NCBI GenBank assembly: GCA_963807305.1
Contig: CAWEBN010000005.1
Coordinates: forward strand, 1 to 64,000
DNA: 64,000 nucleotides
From: JAOPZW01 sp963807305
GTDB taxonomy: Bacteria; Actinomycetota; Thermoleophilia; Solirubrobacterales; Solirubrobacteraceae
Direction of reading: 5' to 3'
The notes under the pieces: model-generated
Database searches by the model: none
What the model was told of the DNA's origin: nothing
What the model saw: only the letters and a program-made list of their open reading frames with translations
Made by a program: the position numbers and the translations under genes
In this document: in pieces, positions 16,210 through 24,561 of the stretch
Layout: each line of letters begins with the position of its first letter
Position numbering within the stretch: the first letter of the stretch is position 1

Positions 16210-17889
16210 ATAGCCACGCTAGCCGTCGCACCAGCAGCGCCACGCGTTGCGACCGAGACCGCCGACGAGACGTTGGTGGCGGCCGTCCGCGCGGGCGACG
16301 ACCACGCCTTCGAGCAGCTCTATCACCGCTATCAGCGGCGGATCGGGGCCTACATCTACGGGATGGTCCACGACCACGGGCGGGCGGAGGACATCACGCA
16401 GGACGTGTTCATGTCCGCCCTGCGGCGCATGCGCGCCACCGAGACCCCGATCGCCTTCAAGCCGTGGGTCTACGAGATCGCCAAGAACGCATGCATCGAC
16501 GCCTTCCGGCGCTCGAAGCGCGGCGAGGAGATCTCCTACGACGCCGACGACGGCGGCGAGCGCCTGCACCTCGTGAGCAAGGGCCCGACGCCCGAGGCGG
16601 CGGTCGACACGCGCATGTCGCTCGATCACCTGCGCGGCGCCTTCGGCGGCCTCTCGGAGGCCCACCACCAGATCCTCGTCATGCGCGAGCTCGAAGGCCT
16701 GAGCTACCGCCAGATCGGCGAGCGGCTCGGGATGAGCCGGCCGTCGGTGGAGTCCACCCTCTTCCGCGCCCGGCGGCGCCTGTCCGAGGAGTACGAGGAG
16801 CTCGTCTCCGGCGAGCGCTGCCGTCGCATCCAGGCGATCATCGCCGGCTCGGCCGGCGGCCGTGCGGGCACGCGCGACGAGCGCAAGATGGCGCGCCACG
16901 TCTCCTACTGCCAGCCGTGCCGGCGCGCCGCGTTCGCCGCGGGCTTCGACGCCGACGCACTCACCCCCAAGCGCACCGTGCGCGAGAAGATCGCCGCGCT
17001 GCTGCCGCTGCCGGCGTTCCTCAGGCGACGCATCGCCGGGCACGGGAGCGACGAGGCCGCCGCGACATCGGCCGGCGGCCACGCCGCGACGCTGGCCCAG
17101 CTCTCGACGGCCGCCGCCAGCTACGCAGACCCCGCGATGCACTGGGGCAAGGCGGTCGCGAAGGCGGCCGCCGTTGCCGCCGCCGTCGTCGGCGCCGGAG
17201 TGGCAGCCCACGACACCGGCTTCATCGGCGCTACCCCGCGCGACGAGCGGCCCGCCGCCGTCTCGAGCCCGGCGACCCCGTCGCGCGACGCCGCGGGGTC
17301 GCTGACGACACGTCCGGCGGCCAACGGCACGCGCCTCGGCTCGGGCAGCACCGGCGGCTCGACCCCGTCGTCGAAGCCGACGAGCGGCGCGTCCTCCTCG
17401 GGCTCCAGCGCCGGCGCCGGCGCGGGCTCGAGCAGCGGCTCGCAGGCGCCCGCCACGCCGCTCGGAAGCGATCCCGTGAAGTCCGCGACGTCCAAGGTCC
17501 CCTCGGGCGCGACGGACAACCCGCTGACCAAGACCGTGAAGCACCTGACCAACCCCGACTCGCGCGGCGTTCCCGTGAAGGCGCCGCAGGTGCCGAAGGT
17601 CGAGGTGCCCAAGGTCGAGCTGCCGAAGCTCCCCGATCCGCCCGCCTCGCTGCCCGATCCGGGCGGCGTCGTCAGCGGCGCGACCGGGGCGGTCAACAAC
17701 GCCACGGGCGCAGCGACGGGCGCGGTCAACGGCGCCACGGGCGCCGCGACCGGGGCCGTCAACGGCGCGACAGGAGCCGCGACGGGCGCCGTCAGCGGCG
17801 CGACGGGGGCGGTCGGCGCCGCAGGTGGCGCCGTCACCGGTACGGTGGGTGGCGTGACCGGCGGCGGCGGAATCACGGGCGGCGGTTGA
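16210..17889 (+). CDS. ECF sigma factor fused to zinc-finger, membrane segment and repeat-rich tail
   Basis: A sigma-70 family ECF factor with a very long C-terminal extension (559 residues from ATA 16210, 538 from TTG 16273). Region 2 is FEQLYHRYQRRIGAYIYG to AEDITQDVFMSALRRM; region 4 is GLSEAHHQILVMREL to YRQIGERLGMSRPSVEST. Next comes a ZAS-like zinc knuckle, HVSYCQPC (HxxxCxxC, near residue 230), a hydrophobic segment (AVAKAAAVAAAVVGAGVAA) and about 240 residues of Ser/Gly/Pro-rich sequence ending in repeats such as NGATGAATGAV. The tail is probably outside the cell, so sigma and anti-sigma functions seem to be in one membrane-bound protein. AAGGAG at 16195-16200 sits 9 bases before ATA 16210; an in-frame TAG at 16201 rules out anything further upstream. 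Confidence 0.85.
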   Translation: MATLAVAPAAPRVATETADETLVAAVRAGDDHAFEQLYHRYQRRIGAYIYGMVHDHGRAEDITQDVFMSALRRMRATETPIAFKPWVYEIAKNACIDAFRRSKRGEEISYDADDGGERLHLVSKGPTPEAAVDTRMSLDHLRGAFGGLSEAHHQILVMRELEGLSYRQIGERLGMSRPSVESTLFRARRRLSEEYEELVSGERCRRIQAIIAGSAGGRAGTRDERKMARHVSYCQPCRRAAFAAGFDADALTPKRTVREKIAALLPLPAFLRRRIAGHGSDEAAATSAGGHAATLAQLSTAAASYADPAMHWGKAVAKAAAVAAAVVGAGVAAHDTGFIGATPRDERPAAVSSPATPSRDAAGSLTTRPAANGTRLGSGSTGGSTPSSKPTSGASSSGSSAGAGAGSSSGSQAPATPLGSDPVKSATSKVPSGATDNPLTKTVKHLTNPDSRGVPVKAPQVPKVEVPKVELPKLPDPPASLPDPGGVVSGATGAVNNATGAATGAVNGATGAATGAVNGATGAATGAVSGATGAVGAAGGAVTGTVGGVTGGGGITGGG

Positions 17890-18143
17890 GCGACGCCACA
17901 TCCGACGGAGGGGCGTTCCTCGAGGCGCTGACCGACTCGAGCCTGTACTCGATCGGCGCGTACTTCTGCGACCGCCACCCCGAGCTCGTCGACGACGTCC
18001 TCGGGGAGAGCCAGGACATCGAGCAGATCGGCCTCGCGCGCTGGGCCGAGCGCGAGGGGACGGAGGTCGAGGCGGCCTTCCAGACCCTCATCACCGGTCT
18101 GGCGGTGCGCTACTTCAAGGCCGTGGCGGGAGCGCCCAGCTAG
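17886..18143 (+). CDS. small acidic protein coupled to the ECF sigma gene
   Basis: An 85-residue protein starting at TTG 17886, which overlaps the sigma-gene stop as TTGA, so it is translationally coupled. It is acidic and appears mostly helical: GGAFLEALTDSSLYSIG, CDRHPELVDDVLGESQ and EVEAAFQTLITGLAVRYF. I do not recognise a family. The start is inferred from the overlap; no ATG or GTG is available near the sigma stop. It ends 13 bases before the tRNA. Confidence 0.6.
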   Translation: MSDATSDGGAFLEALTDSSLYSIGAYFCDRHPELVDDVLGESQDIEQIGLARWAEREGTEVEAAFQTLITGLAVRYFKAVAGAPS

Positions 18144-18156
18144 ACTGATCGAACTT

Positions 18157-18230
18157 CGGGGCGTGGCGCAGCCTGGTAGCGCGCGCCGTTCGGGTCGGCG
18201 AGGTCCCCGGTTCGAATCCGGGCGCCCCGA
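18157..18230 (+). tRNA. tRNA-Pro (anticodon CGG)
   Basis: A complete 74-nt cloverleaf without encoded CCA. The acceptor stem is CGGGGCG paired with CGCCCCG, the D stem is GCGC/GCGC around AGCCTGGTA, the anticodon stem is CGCCG/CGGCG around loop TTCGGGT giving anticodon CGG, and the T arm is CCCGG-TTCGAAT-CCGGG. The discriminator base is A. It reads proline codon CCG, abundant in this GC-rich genome. Confidence 0.95.
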
Positions 18231-18370
18231 TGTTGGTGGGTCGGGCGCAGCCAGTCGCTGCGTCGTCCAATTGAGGTATGTCCAGCACGGACGCGGCGCG
18301 GTTACGGTGGGGCTTCAGACGAAGCGTCGGGTAGCGGCCCGTGTGGCCTGCCTGCGCCGTGTGAGGCTCC

Positions 18371-19186
18371 TCAGGGATGGGGCTCCCGCCCGCAGGGGCA
18401 CGCGGCGGGCGGGGGGCCCCACGCTTCGCGCGCGACAGCGGGCGGCCTCGTGCGCTCGGTGAAGCTGGGGGTGCGGAGCCACCAGCCGATCGGCACAGAC
18501 CGCCCGCTGATCGGCTCGAGCGGGTCCGTCGGGTCGAGCTCTCGCGGCGCGGTGGTCCACCAATCGTCCTCGCTCACGACGGCCTCCATCAGGAGCTCGG
18601 CGAACGGCTGCTCGCGCGCCGGGGCTCCCCAGCCGAACACGCGCTCGGCGCCAAGGACCCGGTTGGCGGTCGCTCGCGCGCGGACGAGGTCGCGGTAGTC
18701 GTTGCGCGCGAGCTCGTCCGCGTGGGCTTCGAGGACGTCGATCGCCCTTGCCATGAGCGCCTCGTCGAAGCCGTGGTAGAGCGTCGGGCCGGGAAGGTCG
18801 GCCCACAGGCCCCAGAGCCAGAGGCGCGGCGGCGTCGCCCTGCGAGCGGACCGGATGGCGTCGCGCGCGGCGCGGCCGACGCGTTCGTGCCCGTGGTGGC
18901 CGTCGTGAGGGCTCGGGGCGACGAGGAGGTCCACGGCGCGCTCGTCGATCAACGACGCGACCGCGGCGACCAGGTCACGCTCGGGGTCGTGGATGACAAG
19001 CTCGAAGCCCGCGCGGCGGCAGGCCTCCTCGACCTCACGACGGCGGCGCTCGGCCTGCTCGGGGCGGCCGAGGGTGACCGCGAGGTTGATCACCCGATGG
19101 CCGGCGCCCTGCAGCGCGAGCAGGGTCGCCCCGGCCCCGATGGCCTCGTCGTCCGGATGCGGCGCGAGATGCAGGACGGTGAGCAC
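18371..19186 (-). CDS. PIG-L/LmbE-family deacetylase
   Basis: A 271-residue zinc-dependent N-deacetylase. The metal-binding N-terminal motif LAPHPDDEAIGAG and the second motif SPHDGHHGHERVGRAARDA are intact. Relatives include MshB, which deacetylates GlcNAc-inositol in mycothiol synthesis, and Bca and LmbE amidases; the C-terminal half here differs enough that I would not assign MshB. The gene sits between tRNA-Pro and the broken groEL, on the same strand as the latter. Confidence 0.88.
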   Translation of the reverse strand: MLTVLHLAPHPDDEAIGAGATLLALQGAGHRVINLAVTLGRPEQAERRRREVEEACRRAGFELVIHDPERDLVAAVASLIDERAVDLLVAPSPHDGHHGHERVGRAARDAIRSARRATPPRLWLWGLWADLPGPTLYHGFDEALMARAIDVLEAHADELARNDYRDLVRARATANRVLGAERVFGWGAPAREQPFAELLMEAVVSEDDWWTTAPRELDPTDPLEPISGRSVPIGWWLRTPSFTERTRPPAVAREAWGPPPAACPCGREPHP

Positions 19187-19223
19187 CGCCCCATTGTCGG
19201 GCAGCCGTCGTGCCGTGCGCGGC

Positions 19224-20503
19224 TCAGATCGGCGAGGACGGGCGCGCGAGCCCCTCGGCCAGGTCGCCGAAGCCCGGCGCGACGATCGCTCCGGGCTGCG
19301 CGATGAGCTCCTCGGCCACGACGGCCTCCGTGGTGAGCATGAGCGCGGCGACGGAGGCGGCGTGCTCGAGGCTCAGCCGGGTGACGCGGACCGGATCGAT
19401 GACGCCCTTCTCGTAGAGGTCGCCGAAGTCGCCGGTGAGCGCGTCGAGGCCGTGGCCGTCGGGCATCGCGCGGACCTGGTCGATGACGGCCTGGCCGTCG
19501 TAGCCCGCGTTCGAGGCGATCCAGTACAGCGGCTCCGAGAGCACGCTGCGCACGACCTCCACGCCGCGGCCGTACTCGCCCTCGCGGCTGAGCGCGTCGA
19601 GGGCCTGCCCGCTGCGCAGGAGCGCCGTGCCGCCGCCGGCGACGACGCCCTCGGCCACGGCGGCCTGCGTCGCGGCCAGTGCGCCCTGGGTGCGGCGCAT
19701 GCGCTCGTTGAGGACGACCTCGGTCGGGGCGCCCACGCGGATGACGGCGAGCGAGAGCGCGAGGCGGGCCAGGCGCTCCTGGAGCACCTCGACGTCGCGG
19801 TCCTGCGACGCCCGCGCGAGCTCGGCGCGGATCTCGGACAGCCTCGCCTCGACCGCCTCGCGCGTCCCGGCGCCCTCGATGAAGGTCGTCGAGTCGGCGT
19901 TGACGATCACGCGGCGGGCGCGGCCGAAGGACTCGGCGCGGACGTGGGCGAGCGTCCGGGGAGGTCGGCCTCCTCGATCGAGACGACACCCTCGCCGCCG
20001 ACGCGCTCCAGGGCGTCGGCGACGGCGTTGCCGATGACCTCGTCCTCCTTGGCGGCGATGGTCGCTATGTGGGCCAGCTGTGCGCGGCCCTCGACGGGCC
20101 GCGCCACGCGCTGGAGCTCGGCGACGAGGCACGCGGTGGCCTCTTCGATGCCGCGCCGCAGGAGCATCGGGTTGGCTCCCTCGTCGAGCGCGCGCATGCC
20201 TTCGCGCACGATGGCCTGGGCCAGCAGCGTGGCGGTCGTGGTGCCGTCGCCGGTGAGGTCGCTGGTCTTGTTGGCGACCTCGCGGACGAGCTGCGCGCCC
20301 ATGTTCTTGAACTGGTCGGAGAGCTCGATCTCTCGGGCGATCGAGACGCCGTCGTTGGTGATGGTCGGCGCGCCCGTGAGGCGCTCGAGGACGACGTTGC
20401 GCCCCTTCGGGCCCAGCGTCACCTTGACGGTGTTGGCCAGTTCGTCGACGCCGGCCTGCAGCAGCCGGCGGGCCTCGTGGTTGAAGTGCAGTCGCTTGCC
20501 CAT
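19224..20503 (-). pseudogene. GroEL-like chaperonin lacking the apical domain, frameshifted
   Basis: The first frame (20503-19907) has the GroEL N-terminus: ANTVKVTLGPKGRNVVLE, the ATP-site TNDGVSIAREIEL and GDGTTTATLLAQAIV, ending with GEGVVSIEEAD. A shifted frame then resumes at FGRARRVIVNADSTTFIEG and runs to the end, including EGVVAGGGTALL. The roughly 140-residue apical, substrate-binding domain between them is absent; about 426 codons replace the usual 540. The position of catalytic Asp398 (normally RVEDALxAT) reads RTQGALAAT, so ATP hydrolysis would also be lost. The C-terminus lacks the GGM tail. It is a degenerate paralog; no groES is adjacent. It follows the alcohol dehydrogenase gene by 12 bases. 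Confidence 0.9.
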
Positions 20504-20515
20504 CCAGGTGCCTCC

Positions 20516-21565
20516 TCAGGCGGCAGCCGTCACGCCGGCGGGGACGAGGATCCCGCGGCCCTGAAGCCGCCCGCCGTCGAGGTCGGCCATCGCGTCGTTG
20601 ATCGCGTCGAGCGGGTAGGTGCTCGTGTGCAGCGAGACCTTGCCCTGCGCCGTGAGCGTCATCAGGTCCTGCAGGTCGACGTAGGTGCCGACGAGGTTGC
20701 CGATGAACGAGATCTCGCGGGAGATGACGTCGATCGTCGGGATGTCGATGTTCTGGCCGTAGCCGATGACGTAGTAGAAGCCGCCGTCCTCGATCATCGC
20801 GACGCCGTCCTCGACGGCGCCCTTCTCGCCGACGAAGTCGATGATCGCCTGGGCGCCGCGGCCGTCGGTGAGCTCCTGGACGGCGTCGATGTGCGACGAC
20901 CCCTCGACCTTGACGGTGTGGTCGGCGCCCAGCTCGCGGGCCAGCGCCAGCGCCGCCTCCGACGGGTCGACGACGATGATCTCGGTCGGCGTGTAGGCCT
21001 TCAGGCACTGGATGCCGATGTGGCCCAGGCCGCCCGCGCCGATGACGACGACCTGGCTGCCGGCGCCGAGCACGGGGACCGCCTTCTTGACCGCATGGAT
21101 CGCGGTCAGCCCCGCGTCGGCCAGCGCGGCGATGTCGGCCGGGTGCAGCGAGGGGTCGAGCTTGACCACCGACCGCGCGCTGGTGAGCAGGAAGTCGGCG
21201 AAGCCGCCGTCGCGGTTGATGCCCGGGAACGAGCCGTTCTCGCAGTGCATGTCGTCGCCCGAGCGGCAGGCGCGGCACAGCCCGCAGGTGATGAACGGGT
21301 GCACGATGACGGTGTCGCCGACCCCGACGTTCGTCACCCCCGAGCCGACCTCGTGGATCCAGCCCGCGTTCTCGTGGCCGGGCGTGTAGGGCAGCTTGAC
21401 CTCGGACTTCTCGGCCCACTGACCCTCCTGGATGTGCAGGTCGGTACGGCAGAGCCCGGCCGCACCGATGCGCACGACGACGTCGAGCGGACCGGTGACC
21501 TTCGGCTCGTCGACCTCGTCCATCTTCAGGGGCTCGTGATACGCGTGCAGACGAGCGGCTCTCAT
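20516..21565 (-). CDS. zinc-dependent NAD(P) alcohol dehydrogenase, SDIMO-cluster type
   Basis: A 349-residue medium-chain dehydrogenase. Catalytic zinc ligands sit in GLCRTDLHI and PGHENAGWIHEVG; the structural-zinc cysteines are in CGLCRACRSGDDMHC; the nucleotide-binding fold is VVVIGAGGLGHIGIQ. The opening (MRAARLHAYHEP), GQWAEKSEVKLPYTPGHEN and VISREISFIGNLVGTYVDL closely match, from memory, the alcohol dehydrogenase found beside propane/short-chain alkane di-iron monooxygenases, which oxidises 2-propanol or 1-alkanols. It is intact, unlike its neighbours. The ATG overlaps the upstream gene's TGA (ATGA). Confidence 0.88.
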   Translation of the reverse strand: MRAARLHAYHEPLKMDEVDEPKVTGPLDVVVRIGAAGLCRTDLHIQEGQWAEKSEVKLPYTPGHENAGWIHEVGSGVTNVGVGDTVIVHPFITCGLCRACRSGDDMHCENGSFPGINRDGGFADFLLTSARSVVKLDPSLHPADIAALADAGLTAIHAVKKAVPVLGAGSQVVVIGAGGLGHIGIQCLKAYTPTEIIVVDPSEAALALARELGADHTVKVEGSSHIDAVQELTDGRGAQAIIDFVGEKGAVEDGVAMIEDGGFYYVIGYGQNIDIPTIDVISREISFIGNLVGTYVDLQDLMTLTAQGKVSLHTSTYPLDAINDAMADLDGGRLQGRGILVPAGVTAAA

Positions 21566-22134
21566 GCCGCCACCTCCTCTTGATCGGGACAGCCGTAGCG
21601 GACGCGCAGCAGCGAGCGGCACAGCCCGCCGTTGCTCTCGAGGCTCAGGCTTACCAGCCGTGCGCGCCGTAGCCAAGTGGGCAGTTCGGCCGCCGTCAGC
21701 CCGGTGCCGTCGCCGGCGATCAGCGCCGCGTCGTCCGGGCCGTGGCGCAGACCGAGCTCGGCCCGCAGCGCGCGACAGCGCAGGGCATCGGAGCTGGGCG
21801 GCAGGTCGCCCAGGCGCAGCGTCGCCACGGACTCCGGAGTGGCGCCCTCGGCCAGCAGCGCCTGGCACACCCGCGCCTGGCGGGCAACCAGCGCCTTGCG
21901 CTGGAACAGCTCGCGCAGCGCATCGAGCGAGCCCTCGGTCTCGCCGGGAAAGGCGTCGGCGAAGTCCCCGCCGCGCGCGAGGGCGGCGTTGATCTCGTCG
22001 CCCGTGTAGTGGTCCTCGAGCACGATGCTCGCGCGCGTGACCCCGGGCACCGACAGGACCGCCGCGCGCGCGTCGGCCGGCCGCGCCGGGCGCCCGGCGC
22101 GGCGCACGACGAACGCCTCCTCGGCCGGTCCCAC
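21562..22134 (-). CDS. Fe-S assembly (DUF59)-associated protein, N-terminally truncated
   Basis: About 190 residues from GTG 22134, and the reading frame continues upstream to about 22211 without a better start. SIVLEDHYTGDEINAAL, SLDALRELFQRKALVARQ, RLGDLPPS and the C-terminal SNGGLCRSLLRVRYG resemble the C-terminal part of the metal-sulfur cluster protein encoded in propane-monooxygenase clusters. The N-terminal DUF59/MIP18 domain expected there is missing. It overlaps the alcohol dehydrogenase start. The family call rests on remembered patterns and should be checked by search; truncation is inferred from the open upstream frame. Confidence 0.5.
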   Translation of the reverse strand: MGPAEEAFVVRRAGRPARPADARAAVLSVPGVTRASIVLEDHYTGDEINAALARGGDFADAFPGETEGSLDALRELFQRKALVARQARVCQALLAEGATPESVATLRLGDLPPSSDALRCRALRAELGLRHGPDDAALIAGDGTGLTAAELPTWLRRARLVSLSLESNGGLCRSLLRVRYGCPDQEEVAA

Positions 22135-22204
22135 CGACTCGGCGATCGCGAGGTCTCCCGACGGCAGGGTCAGGCGGCCGCCGCCGGGCGGGATCGCCAG
22201 GCGG

Positions 22205-22288
22205 CCCCTCCCACGCGAAGCGCAGCTCCTGGGCTCGCAGCATCGGCGCGGTTCCCGCGTCGACCGCCAGCCACGACTTCGAGCTCAT
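22205..22288 (-). pseudogene. possible 5' fragment of a GAF/Fis-type regulator
   Basis: From ATG 22288 about 25 codons read as SSKSWLAVDAGTAPMLRA then QELRFAWE. This resembles the opening of GAF-domain, Fis-type activators, whose N-terminus contains a helix of the type R-A-x-E-x-R-x-A-W-E. Coding character then stops abruptly, and the truncated Fe-S protein frame begins within a few bases, in a different frame. This looks like a deletion join between two genes. The assignment is weak because the fragment is short. Confidence 0.3.
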
Positions 22289-22599
22289 CGTCCTCCGATA
22301 CTGGGTCGCGCCATCGCGACAACGCGACAGGGCGATACCCCGCGCCCGAGACTTGAGGCTACCGGGCCGCAACTTGCGGGACAATCGACCGGCGGTCCGG
22401 CGTCAGGAGACGGCGCCGCAAAGACGAAAGCCCGCGTGAGCGGGCTTCGGTCATCAGAAGATCGGGCGGTTTTGGGGAGGGGACGTTCGTATGAAGGTCT
22501 CAGCCTCGGGATGCCTTCGCTGTCTGACACCCGGACTATCGGTCCTCGACGGCGCTGGTTGCATCCAACAAAGGTCCAGAGCCGGATAGGGTCGCGTCC
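22289..22599. other. 311-bp non-coding gap
   Basis: No convincing reading frame is present. It holds a hairpin (AAGCCCGC and GCGGGCTT around GTGA, 22428-22447) and a relatively A/T-richer stretch before the next gene. GGATAGGGT lies about 10 bases before the GTG of the downstream dehydrogenase and may be its -10 region. I see no tRNA, riboswitch or repeat family here. Confidence 0.5.
22428..22447. terminator. hairpin, probable transcription terminator
   Basis: An 8-bp perfect stem, AAGCCCGC with GCGGGCTT, closes a GTGA tetraloop. The stem begins and ends with A/T pairs but is not followed by a T run, so it is either a weak intrinsic terminator or an attenuator-like element. It stands between the eroded monooxygenase-accessory genes and the next dehydrogenase. 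Confidence 0.45.
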
Positions 22600-23622
22600 G
22601 TGCTGGCGGCCGTGACCCGTGGCGAGAACACGATGGAGCTGGTCGACGTGCCGGCCCCCGGGGAGCCGGGGCCGGGCGAGGTACTGCTGCGCCCGGAGAT
22701 CGTGGGCGTGTGCGGCTCGGACGTCCACATCTTTCACGGCGACCTGGGCGACGACGTCTTCCCGCGCATCCAGGGCCATGAGATCTCAGCCGTCGTCGAT
22801 GCGGTCGGGCCCGGCAGCGACCACGTACGCCAGGGCGATCGCGTCGCGGTGTGGCCGGTGCTGGCCTGCGGTCGCTGCTACCCGTGCAGCATCGGGCGCC
22901 AGAACGTGTGCGCGAACATCGCGATCATCGGCGCCCACGTCGACGGCGCGCTGCAGGAGCGCCTGCGGGTGCCGGCCTCGCAGGTCTTCGCGGTGGGCGA
23001 CATGTCGCCGGCGGTGACGGCCTTCGTCGAGCCGACCTCGATCGGGGTGCGGACCGTGGTGCGGGCGCGCGTGGAGGCCGGCGACCGCGTCGTCGTCCTC
23101 GGCGCCGGGCCGATCGGCCAGGCGGTCTGCCTGGCAGCCGGCGATCTGGGCGCGACGGTGCTGATGGCCGACGTCGTGCCCGAGCGCCTGGAGCATGCGC
23201 GCGCGATGGGCGCCCAGGAGATCGTCTGCGGGGATGCGGCCGCGGTGGCCGATCAGGTGCGCGAGTGGGCCGGCGGCGACGGTGTGGCGGTGCTCATCGA
23301 GACGACCGGCGTCCCGGCCGTGGTGCGCAGCGCGTTCGACGTCGTCGCGCCGGCGGGCCGGCTCGTCCTGGTGGCGCTCTCGCACCACGAGGTGAGCCTG
23401 CCGCTCATGGACTTCCCGATCCGCGAGCTCGACGTCCTCGGCGTGAGCTGCTGCAACGCCGGCGAGTTCGCCGCGGCGGTCGACCTCGTGCGCCGCAACG
23501 AGGACGCTGTCGCGCGCCTCATCACCGACGAGTTCGCCTTCGAGCGGGCGCCCGACGCGCTGCGCTACGTCGCCGGCGGGTCGCCCGAGCTGATGAAGGC
23601 CGTCATCACCGTCGCACCGTAG
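22600..23622 (+). CDS. zinc-binding alcohol/polyol dehydrogenase (MDR family)
   Basis: A 340-residue medium-chain dehydrogenase with GTG start. Catalytic zinc is bound by GVCGSDVHIFHG and QGHEISAVV; structural zinc by CGRCYPCSIGRQNVC; the Rossmann loop is VVLGAGPIGQAVCL. Similarity is to the threonine/sorbitol dehydrogenase branch rather than the SDIMO-type enzyme on the other side of the gap. Substrate is unknown. It is followed by a 237-bp gap before the two-component system, so it is probably monocistronic. Confidence 0.87.
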   Translation: MLAAVTRGENTMELVDVPAPGEPGPGEVLLRPEIVGVCGSDVHIFHGDLGDDVFPRIQGHEISAVVDAVGPGSDHVRQGDRVAVWPVLACGRCYPCSIGRQNVCANIAIIGAHVDGALQERLRVPASQVFAVGDMSPAVTAFVEPTSIGVRTVVRARVEAGDRVVVLGAGPIGQAVCLAAGDLGATVLMADVVPERLEHARAMGAQEIVCGDAAAVADQVREWAGGDGVAVLIETTGVPAVVRSAFDVVAPAGRLVLVALSHHEVSLPLMDFPIRELDVLGVSCCNAGEFAAAVDLVRRNEDAVARLITDEFAFERAPDALRYVAGGSPELMKAVITVAP

Positions 23623-23719
23623 AACGACGGGACCTTCGTTGTGCTGCGCTCGCTCGGCGACGAGGCGCGGTCGCTGCACCTCGCGCCCGGGTGGGACAAC
23701 CTCTCCGGCATCGACACCA

Positions 23720-23754
23720 TGCCCTGCCCTGCCCTGCCCTGCGCTGCCCTGCCC
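23720..23754. repeat. TGCCC pentanucleotide tandem repeat
   Basis: Seven consecutive 5-bp units starting at 23720, six TGCCC and one TGCGC (fifth unit). It lies in the gap between the dehydrogenase and the two-component regulator, about 45 bp upstream of the regulator's box array. Simple repeats of this kind are prone to slippage and could vary in copy number between isolates. Confidence 0.8.
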
Positions 23755-23797
23755 GGTCTCGGCCTGGCCAAACGTGGGCTTCGGCGCCGGGGCCAGA

Positions 23798-23853
23798 CGT
23801 TCAGGGGCCTCTCACATGTCTCTCAGCCGGCTCCCAGGTTCGCCGCCGATACT
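23798..23853 (+). promoter_or_regulatory. four-box 11-bp-periodic promoter of the response regulator
   Basis: Boxes at 23798 (CGTTCA), 23809 (CTCTCA), 23820 (CTCTCA) and 23831 (CTCCCA) are spaced exactly 11 bp start to start. Eleven bases separate the last from a -10 element, GATACT at 23848-23853, and 6 bases more reach the GTG at 23860. Direct repeats at helical spacing abutting the -35 region are typical of OmpR-family activators. The same geometry is found at four other genes in the window. Confidence 0.7.
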
Positions 23854-23859
23854 CTCGCC

Positions 23860-24557
<698 letters not shown>

Positions 24558-24561
<4 letters not shown>

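Noticed and set aside
17690..17830. Tandem DNA repeats at the end of the sigma gene as an independent repeat element
   Set aside because: The repetition is in frame with and explained by the GATGAV protein repeats of the sigma tail.
18157..18230. tRNA-Pro as an integration site for an island covering the groEL/ADH genes
   Set aside because: I found no second copy of the tRNA 3' end and no integrase or mobility gene nearby, and composition does not visibly change.
22428..22447. Hairpin as part of a CRISPR array or small RNA gene
   Set aside because: The stem-loop occurs once, without repeats or spacers, and no RNA family structure is recognisable around it.
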